Below are positions 5,943 through 9,824 of a stretch of DNA of 9,824 nucleotides, piece after piece. Under the pieces are notes generated by a model that worked only from the letters and a program-made list of their open reading frames with translations, ran no database searches and had not been told where the DNA came from. Position 1 is the first letter of the stretch, and every line of letters starts with the position of its first letter. A program made the translations under genes and the position numbers. The DNA comes from Actinoplanes subtropicus (GTDB taxonomy: Bacteria > Actinomycetota > Actinomycetes > Mycobacteriales > Micromonosporaceae): positions 1-9,824 of the forward strand of contig NZ_JOJL01000081.1 of the NCBI RefSeq assembly GCF_000721705.1, written 5' to 3'.

Positions 5943-6283
5943 AACCCACCCTATTTCCACTCCCCTGGCCGACCCGGAGTTCTTCGGACGGGGGCCTGAA
6001 GTCCAGCCTTCCTTAACCTTCGCCCGACCGCCAGTAGTGCGCGCTTCCGGACCTTAGCGATAAGCTTGACCTCACAAACGGCGTAGGTGCGAAATATCCG
6101 ACTCGTTGGGCAAAGCGGTCACGCTTTCGTCACGGTGCGTAACCGAGGCAGGTCTCAAGGCTTCTGTCAAGCCGTAGAAAGGCCCGTCACAAGGCCCCTG
6201 AGCAGCACTAACAGTCACCGGCAGAGGGGGACATAGCTGCCTGAGCGTGTTACCCTAGACACAGCGAAAGGGGCTTCGAACCT
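5943..6283. other. 341-bp intergenic region between divergent genes
   Basis: No convincing coding frame is seen; base composition is visibly richer in A/T than the flanking genes. On the minus strand, TAGGGT (5953-5948) may be the -10 of the thioredoxin-like gene. On the plus strand there is a TTGACC hexamer (6066-6071) without a good partner, a small hairpin GGCTT/AAGCC (6159-6173 region), and the carD promoter near 6251. It is long enough to hold several promoters or a small untranslated RNA, but I cannot support one. Confidence 0.5.
6228..6256 (+). promoter_or_regulatory. Candidate carD promoter
   Basis: TACCCT (6251-6256) fits the -10 pattern TANNNT. GGGACA (6228-6233) is a 4/6 match to TTGACA at a 17-nt spacing. 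Transcription would begin near 6263, just before the purine-rich GAAAGGGG (6266-6273), which ends about 10 nt before the carD ATG. GTGT/ACAC arms flank the -10 (6247-6250 and 6259-6262). Confidence 0.5.
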
Positions 6284-6769
6284 ATGGTTTTCAGTGTCGG
6301 CGAGACCGTTGTTTACCCCCACCACGGGGCCGCACTCATCGAGGCAATCGAAACTCGGGTCATCAAGGGCGAGGAAAAGCAGTATCTCGTTCTGCGTGTT
6401 GCCCAGGGTGATCTGACCGTTCGGGTGCCCGCTGAGAACGCCGAGATCGTCGGCGTGCGCGAGGTGGTTGGCGAGGAAGGCCTGGGTAAGGTCTTCGACG
6501 TCCTCCGCGCACCGCACACCGAGGAGCCGACCAACTGGTCGCGGCGTTACAAGGCCAATCTCGAGAAGCTGGCCTCCGGTAACCCCCTCAAGGTTGCCGA
6601 GGTTGTTCGTGACCTCTGGCGGCGCGAGCGTGAGCGCGGTCTCTCGGCCGGAGAGAAGCGCATGCTGGCGAAGGCGCGCGACATCCTGGTCGGCGAGGTC
6701 GCTCTCGCGGAGAAGAGCACCAAGGACGAGGCCGAGGTTCTCCTCGACAAGGTCCTCACCGAGGCCTGA
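6284..6769 (+). CDS. carD: CarD-family RNA polymerase-binding transcription regulator
   Basis: A 161-residue protein of normal CarD length. CarD binds the RNA polymerase beta subunit and stabilises the open promoter complex at housekeeping promoters, including rRNA operons, in actinobacteria. The N-terminal RNA polymerase interaction domain (about 1-60) starts with [13 protein letters not shown] and contains Arg25 and Arg47, at the same numbers as the polymerase-contacting residues I recall for the mycobacterial protein. The C-terminal helical DNA-binding domain (about 65-155) contains NWSRRYKAN with Trp85, the residue that wedges into the minor groove at the upstream edge of the transcription bubble. 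The ATG at 6284 follows an AAAGGGG ribosome binding site at good spacing. Codon use is less G/C-biased at third positions than in neighbours (several GTT and CTT), which fits a conserved, well-expressed gene. The order carD-ispD-ispF is conserved across actinobacteria. Confidence 0.96.
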   Translation: MVFSVGETVVYPHHGAALIEAIETRVIKGEEKQYLVLRVAQGDLTVRVPAENAEIVGVREVVGEEGLGKVFDVLRAPHTEEPTNWSRRYKANLEKLASGNPLKVAEVVRDLWRRERERGLSAGEKRMLAKARDILVGEVALAEKSTKDEAEVLLDKVLTEA

Positions 6770-6797
6770 CCGGACGCTTCACCCCATATCTCTGCCC

Positions 6798-6849
6798 AGG
6801 ACCGCGACGTGACCGCGCAGCTCAATGCTCGGGGTGACGTCGCGGTCCT
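6798..6849 (+). promoter_or_regulatory. Long hairpin masking the ispD RBS and start codon
   Basis: Bases 6798-6810 pair without mismatch with 6837-6849 (13 bp, mostly G-C). After a G-G mismatch, 6812-6814 pair with 6833-6835, leaving an 18-nt loop. The left arm contains the only Shine-Dalgarno-like sequence (AGGA, 6798-6801) and the GTG start (6809-6811) of ispD. In mRNA this would block ribosome access, and it could also act as an attenuator or processing site between carD and ispD. The downstream sequence is CCTTGTTCC, with no real U-tract, so intrinsic termination is less likely. Confidence 0.55.
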
Positions 6850-7537
6850 TGTTCCGGCCGCCGGTGCGGGCCTCCGGCTCGGCCCGGGCGGTCCCAAGGC
6901 CCTCCGGCTGCTGGCCGGGGAGCCGCTTCTGGTGCACGCCATCCGCCGGGTCGCGGCGGCGGACTCGGTTCGGCTGATCGTGGTGGCCGCCCCGGCCGCC
7001 GAGGTCGAAGCGGTGCGCGAGCTGTTGGCCCCCGTGGCGCCGGTGACCGTGGTGGCCGGCGGCGCCGAGCGGCAGGAATCGGTATCGCTGGCGCTGGCCG
7101 CGGTGCCGGCCGAGATCGAGGTCGTGCTGGTGCACGACGCGGCGCGTGCGCTCACGCCGCCGCAGCTGATCGAGTCGGTGGCCGCCGCGGTGCGTCAGGG
7201 GCACCCGGCCGTCATCCCGGTGCTGCCGGTGGTCGACACGATCAAGGAGGTCGGCCCCGGCGAGCTCGGTCCGGGCGAGCCCGGCCCGGGCGAGATCGTG
7301 CTCGGCACCGTCGACCGCAGCGTCCTGCGCAGCGTGCAGACCCCGCAGGGCTTCCGGCACGAGGTGCTCGCCGCCGTGCACGCGTCGGCCGACGGCGCGC
7401 TCACCGACGACGCCGGGCTGGTGGAGAAGGCGGGGCTGCCGGTGACCTGCGTACCCGGCTCCGAGCTGGCCCTCAAGATCACGCGACCGCTGGACCTGAT
7501 CCTGGCCGAGGCGCTGCTGCACGTACGCTCGCCGTGA
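6809..7537 (+). CDS. ispD: 2-C-methyl-D-erythritol 4-phosphate cytidylyltransferase
   Basis: A 242-residue cytosolic enzyme of the MEP isoprenoid pathway that couples MEP with CTP to give CDP-methylerythritol and pyrophosphate. The nucleotide-binding signature PAAGAGLRLGPGGPKAL starts at residue 16, followed by LAGEPLLVHAI. VVAGGAERQESV, the conserved VHDAARALT block (about 109-117), VDTIKEV and QTPQGFRHEVL (about 177-187) are the other family motifs. The GTG start at 6809 is supported by AGGA 7 nt upstream and by the short distance to the first conserved strand. An unusual tandem Gly-Pro-Gly-Glu-x repeat (three copies, residues 149-163) enlarges the loop before the IVLGTVDRS segment. The gene lies 39 bp after carD and 18 bp before ispF. 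Its start region is inside a strong hairpin, which may lower or regulate translation. Confidence 0.95.
   Translation: MTAQLNARGDVAVLVPAAGAGLRLGPGGPKALRLLAGEPLLVHAIRRVAAADSVRLIVVAAPAAEVEAVRELLAPVAPVTVVAGGAERQESVSLALAAVPAEIEVVLVHDAARALTPPQLIESVAAAVRQGHPAVIPVLPVVDTIKEVGPGELGPGEPGPGEIVLGTVDRSVLRSVQTPQGFRHEVLAAVHASADGALTDDAGLVEKAGLPVTCVPGSELALKITRPLDLILAEALLHVRSP
7253..7297 (+). repeat. Three 15-bp tandem repeats within ispD
   Basis: In-frame units at 7253-7267, 7268-7282 and 7283-7297 encode GPGEL, GPGEP and GPGEI. They differ mainly at third positions and in the last codon. The repeat falls in a surface loop of the enzyme and looks like a slippage expansion. Confidence 0.75.
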
Positions 7538-7549
7538 TGTTTGTACGCT
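7523..7549 (+). promoter_or_regulatory. Candidate leaderless promoter of ispF
   Basis: TACGCT (7544-7549) lies exactly 6 nt before the GTG start at 7556, so the transcript would begin at or next to the start codon. The heptamer GTACGCT occurs twice, at 7523-7529 (inside the last codons of ispD) and 7543-7549, 20 bp apart. No convincing -35 is visible, and there is no Shine-Dalgarno for ispF. Confidence 0.5.
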
Positions 7550-7555
7550 GAGCGC

Positions 7556-8032
7556 GTGATTGATCAGCGGGTCGGTGTCGGTACCGACGTGCACGCCTTC
7601 GCGCCCGGCGAGCCCTGCTGGGTGGCCGGGCTGTTCTGGCCGGGCGAGGTCGGCCTGGCCGGGCACTCCGACGCCGATGTCGCCGCGCACGCCGCCTGCG
7701 ACGCGCTGTTCGGCGCGACCGGGCTCGGCGACCTGGGCAGCAACTTCGGCACGAGCCGGCCGGAGTGGGCCGGCGCCGCCGGGACGGCGATGCTGGCCGA
7801 GACCGTGCGGCTGGTGCGGGCCGCGTCGTTCGAGGTGGTCAACGTCTCGATCCAGGTGATCGGCAACCGCCCCAAGATCGGTACGCGGCGGGCCGAGGCG
7901 CAGCAGGTGCTTTCCGAGGCGGTCGGCGCCCCGGTCACCGTCTCCGGCACTACCACCGATGGACTCGGCCTGACCGGCCGGGGCGAAGGACTGGCCGCGA
8001 TCGCGGTGGCCATGGTCAGATCAACGGCATGA
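7556..8032 (+). CDS. ispF: 2-C-methyl-D-erythritol 2,4-cyclodiphosphate synthase
   Basis: A 158-residue trimeric zinc enzyme that converts CDP-methylerythritol 2-phosphate to the cyclic diphosphate, releasing CMP, in the MEP pathway. Metal ligands are Asp11 and His13 in GTDVHAF and His45 in [15 protein letters not shown], matching the D-x-H and distal His of the E. coli enzyme. GHSDADV (36-42) and [14 protein letters not shown] near the C terminus are the family signatures. IGNRPKIG corresponds to the conserved APKM-like segment. The start is GTG at 7556 (VIDQRVGVG), since family members begin a few residues before the V/I-G-x-G-x-D strand; an upstream ATG at 7541 would include the promoter-like hexamer. 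It follows ispD after 18 bp and overlaps the next gene by 4 bp (ATGA). Any ispD-ispF readthrough would be supplemented by its own promoter. Confidence 0.95.
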   Translation: MIDQRVGVGTDVHAFAPGEPCWVAGLFWPGEVGLAGHSDADVAAHAACDALFGATGLGDLGSNFGTSRPEWAGAAGTAMLAETVRLVRAASFEVVNVSIQVIGNRPKIGTRRAEAQQVLSEAVGAPVTVSGTTTDGLGLTGRGEGLAAIAVAMVRSTA

Positions 8033-8415
8033 GCGTCCCGCTGCCCGACACCGTCCGCCGTCTGGTCGACTCCACCACCTTCGCGGTGGTCACCACGATC
8101 AACGCCGACTCCAGCCCGCAGTCGACCGTCGTCTGGATCAAGCGGGACGGCGACGACGTGCTGTTCTCGACGATCCGGGGGCGGCGCAAGACCCGGAACA
8201 TGGAACGCGACCCGCGGGTGTCGATCTGCGCGTACGACCCGGCCGACCCGTACTACTACTTCACCGTCGAGGGCACGGTCACGCTGGTCGAGGAGGGCGG
8301 CGACGAGCTGATCGACGAGCTCAGCCACAAGTACGACGGCAAGCCGTTCACGCCGACGCCGGGCGCGACCCGGGTGGTCTGCCGGCTCACCCCGGACCGC
8401 GTCGTCACCCACTGA
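8029..8415 (+). CDS. PPOX-class F420/FMN-dependent split-barrel oxidoreductase
   Basis: A 128-residue cytosolic protein of the pyridoxamine 5'-phosphate oxidase-like split beta-barrel superfamily, in the short actinobacterial group usually annotated as PPOX-class F420-dependent. Features are an N-terminal helix ([11 protein letters not shown]), [34 protein letters not shown] (about 18-51) forming the first strands, the cofactor-contacting [19 protein letters not shown] (52-70), [15 protein letters not shown] and [15 protein letters not shown]. The product binds F420 or a flavin as a dimer; the substrate is unknown. The ATG at 8029 overlaps the ispF stop by 4 bp, so it is translationally coupled to ispF. 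In mycobacteria, as I recall, cysS follows ispF, so this neighbour marks a different local order. No link to isoprenoid synthesis can be shown from sequence. Confidence 0.85.
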   Translation: MSVPLPDTVRRLVDSTTFAVVTTINADSSPQSTVVWIKRDGDDVLFSTIRGRRKTRNMERDPRVSICAYDPADPYYYFTVEGTVTLVEEGGDELIDELSHKYDGKPFTPTPGATRVVCRLTPDRVVTH

Positions 8416-8422
8416 TCGGCTC

Positions 8423-8448
8423 GCGGCGGCCGGCCCCGGTTCCGCCGC
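8423..8448 (+). terminator. Possible GC-rich terminator hairpin
   Basis: GCGGCGG (8423-8429) pairs perfectly with CCGCCGC (8442-8448) around a 12-nt loop. It begins 8 bp after the stop of the split-barrel gene. There is no U-tract, which is common in high-GC actinomycetes but leaves function uncertain. Confidence 0.35.
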
Positions 8449-8488
8449 CTCACTCGAGGCGCCGGTACGCGGAGCCGGCCCCTTCGGC

Positions 8489-8513
8489 CTGACTGGCGGT
8501 CAGCGAATACGCT
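8489..8513 (+). promoter_or_regulatory. Candidate leaderless promoter of the TPR gene with palindrome
   Basis: TACGCT (8508-8513) lies exactly 6 nt before the GTG at 8520, the same arrangement as for ispF. Just upstream, CTGAC-tggcg-GTCAG (8489-8503) is a perfect 5-bp inverted repeat located where the -35 and spacer would be, a plausible operator. No Shine-Dalgarno sequence precedes the start. Confidence 0.5.
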
Positions 8514-8519
8514 CGACGC

Positions 8520-9713
8520 GTGGGCCCCGACCTCGATCCCGAGACCACGCCGGAGGAGTACCGGCAGCGTGCCCTGCTGCTCGCCGACCTGGGCCGCTAC
8601 GACGAGGCGGCCGGCGAGATCGCGGCCGGGCTGAGCGTGGCGCCGGACGAGCCGAACCTGCTGGCCACGCTCGCCCGGATCCACCTGGCCGCCGAGCAGC
8701 CGGCCGAGGCGCTGGTGGCCGCCGATCGCGCGGTGGCGGCCGCGCCGCAGACGCTGACCACGCTGGTCGTCCGGGCGATGGCGCTGACCGACAGCCGGCG
8801 GTATGCGGACGCGGCCCGGGTCGCCTCGGACATCCTGCGCGGGTGGCCGGCCGACGCGTACGCGCAACGGACCGGCGCCGCCCTGCTCAGCGAGTCGCGC
8901 AACGGCCAGGCGGCGCTGAACGCCGCGTGGAACGCGGTGCGGGTGGCGCCGGCCGAGCCGGAGGCGCACCTGGTGCTGGCGGTGGTGGCCGCCCGGCTGC
9001 AGCTGTTCGACCTGGCCCAGCGGGCGTACGCGGAGGCCCTGGACCTCGACCCGGCGATCGGGACGGCGCAGAGTGATGTCGGGATTGTCCGCTTCGAGCG
9101 CCGTCGGTGGGCGCAGGCGCTCGAGGGCCTCGCGGACGACGCGACCTTCCCGTTCACGGCCGACGAGCCGCCGCCCGAGGAGGGGCCGGGGGCGGTCGGC
9201 GGGCCGTCGCCCTATCCGCAGCCGTTCCCGAGGCCGTACCAGGCGCCCGACCGGCCCGAACCCGAGACGCCGCCATCGCTCTCCTCGGCCGGCTGGGCCG
9301 GGGAGCAGGCGGTGAGCCGCCCCCGCGGCCCGGTCCTCGACTCCTCGGCCGACGAGATCGCCACGGTCCGCCGGGGCACCCAGATCGCCGCCAACAGCAC
9401 GCTGATCGCCGCCGTCGTGGCCGCCGCGATGGCGACCGCGAGCGAGGGCATCTCGCGGGCGTGGGCCGCCCTGTTCGGCCTCATCATCGTGCTGGGCGTC
9501 CTGATCTGGCTCAAGCGCAGCATTCCCGGCCCGCTGGGCGCCGCGCTGGCCCGGCTTCGGGCGAACCACCGGTGGCTGGCCGTGGCGCTCTATCTGAGCC
9601 TCGCCGCGCCCCTGCTGCTGCCGGTTTATGCCCTGGTCGGCGGCGTGATTCCCCTGATCGCCGGGATGCTCCTGGCGGCCGTGGCCAACATGGTCGTCCT
9701 GACCAGGCGCTGA
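8520..9713 (+). CDS. TPR-repeat protein with C-terminal membrane domain
   Basis: A 397-residue protein I can describe but not name. Residues 13-205 are alanine-rich helical pairs with tetratricopeptide spacing: ALLLADLGRYDEAAGEIAAG (18-37), LATLARIHLAAEQPAEALVA (48-67), RAMALTDSRRYADAARVASD (85-104) and LVLAVVAARLQLFDLAQRAY (151-170), the last followed by AEALDLDP. A proline-rich acidic linker (213-252) follows, then a hydrophobic C-terminal domain with likely helices at about 289-306, 313-331, 351-371 and 373-393. The TPR part is probably cytoplasmic and the protein is tethered to the membrane as a scaffold; no partner is evident. GTG 8520 is chosen because it begins shortly before the first repeat and lies 6 nt after a TACGCT -10 element. 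It stands alone after a 104-bp gap with a possible terminator, so it is probably its own transcription unit. Confidence 0.85.
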   Translation: MGPDLDPETTPEEYRQRALLLADLGRYDEAAGEIAAGLSVAPDEPNLLATLARIHLAAEQPAEALVAADRAVAAAPQTLTTLVVRAMALTDSRRYADAARVASDILRGWPADAYAQRTGAALLSESRNGQAALNAAWNAVRVAPAEPEAHLVLAVVAARLQLFDLAQRAYAEALDLDPAIGTAQSDVGIVRFERRRWAQALEGLADDATFPFTADEPPPEEGPGAVGGPSPYPQPFPRPYQAPDRPEPETPPSLSSAGWAGEQAVSRPRGPVLDSSADEIATVRRGTQIAANSTLIAAVVAAAMATASEGISRAWAALFGLIIVLGVLIWLKRSIPGPLGAALARLRANHRWLAVALYLSLAAPLLLPVYALVGGVIPLIAGMLLAAVANMVVLTRR

Positions 9714-9738
9714 CACCGCGGCTGACCCCTAATGAGTG

Positions 9739-9824
9739 CTAGGAGTTGGTCGTTCGGGCAGACTCCTGGGTTGGTAGCCGCTGGCCGGTGAGCACTTCGT
9801 GCCCCTGGACGTTGAGTCCTGAGC
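9739..9824 (-). CDS. Possible 3' end of an unidentified gene cut by the window edge
   Basis: On the minus strand a frame is open from the window edge to a TAG at 9741-9739 and would encode about 28 C-terminal residues, including VQGHEVLTGQRLPTQ and ending ARTTNS. I do not recognise it. The stretch has lower GC (about 62 percent from 9721 on, by hand count) than the neighbouring TPR gene. AGGAGT (9741-9746) and ACTCCT (9762-9767) form a 6-bp inverted repeat here. With so little sequence it could equally be non-coding or the end of an insertion sequence. Confidence 0.2.
   Translation of the reverse strand, partial: SGLNVQGHEVLTGQRLPTQESARTTNS

Noticed and set aside
6233..6283. Possible upstream short peptide before carD
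   Set aside because: The stretch carries a promoter-like -10 and an RBS belonging to carD. No start codon with its own ribosome binding site is convincing.
8430..8439. CCGG-cc-CCGG inner palindrome in the loop of the 8423-8448 hairpin
   Set aside because: A 2-nt loop is sterically unfavourable, and such GC palindromes are expected by chance at this composition.
8256..9716. A 486-codon minus-strand open frame opposite the TPR gene
   Set aside because: Its composition is Arg/Gly/Gln-rich without domain-like segments. The plus-strand frame has coherent TPR units, membrane helices and a promoter.
1..9824. CRISPR array, tRNA, rRNA, or a complete insertion sequence
   Set aside because: No regularly spaced repeats, no cloverleaf or rRNA-like conserved blocks, and no transposase or integrase frame was seen.

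Overview
The window is very GC-rich with strongly G/C-biased third codon positions and several GTG starts. It carries a carD-ispD-ispF core and a type III polyketide synthase cluster whose gene content matches one I recall from Actinoplanes missouriensis. I infer an actinomycete chromosome, most likely Micromonosporaceae (Actinoplanes or a close relative). I see no complete mobile element, CRISPR array, tRNA or rRNA.

Left part (1-1685, minus strand): an LpqE-like lipoprotein gene with its own ribosome binding site, preceded by a UbiA-family membrane prenyltransferase. A short gap (1686-1740) with an imperfect dyad separates this from a divergent plus-strand operon: SAM-dependent methyltransferase, acyl-CoA-dehydrogenase-fold flavoprotein and type III polyketide synthase. 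The three plus-strand genes overlap by 4 and 7 bp. Prenyltransferase, methyltransferase, flavoprotein and synthase together form a plausible set for a methylated, oxidised and prenylated phenolic lipid, as in the agq cluster (alkyl-O-dihydrogeranyl-methoxyhydroquinones). The flavoprotein gene holds the only TTA leucine codon I noticed in the window.

Middle (4678-6283): a small membrane-anchored or secreted protein of unknown function starts inside the stop codon of the synthase gene, with a candidate promoter and palindrome in the synthase 3' end. It converges on a minus-strand gene for a membrane-anchored thioredoxin-like protein with a Cys-x-Cys motif. A 341-bp lower-GC gap then leads to carD.

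Right part (6284-9713, plus strand): carD (RNA polymerase-binding regulator), ispD and ispF (two steps of the MEP isoprenoid pathway), a small PPOX-class F420/FMN split-barrel protein, and a TPR protein with a C-terminal membrane domain. A strong hairpin covers the ribosome binding site and start codon of ispD. ispF and the TPR gene both have a TACGCT hexamer exactly 6 nt before a GTG start, which suggests leaderless transcripts. The final ~110 bases have lower GC and may hold the 3' end of an unidentified minus-strand gene cut by the window edge.

Functionally, the window combines conserved housekeeping genes with a compact specialised-metabolite cluster whose prenyltransferase would draw on the isoprenoid pool that IspD and IspF help to make.
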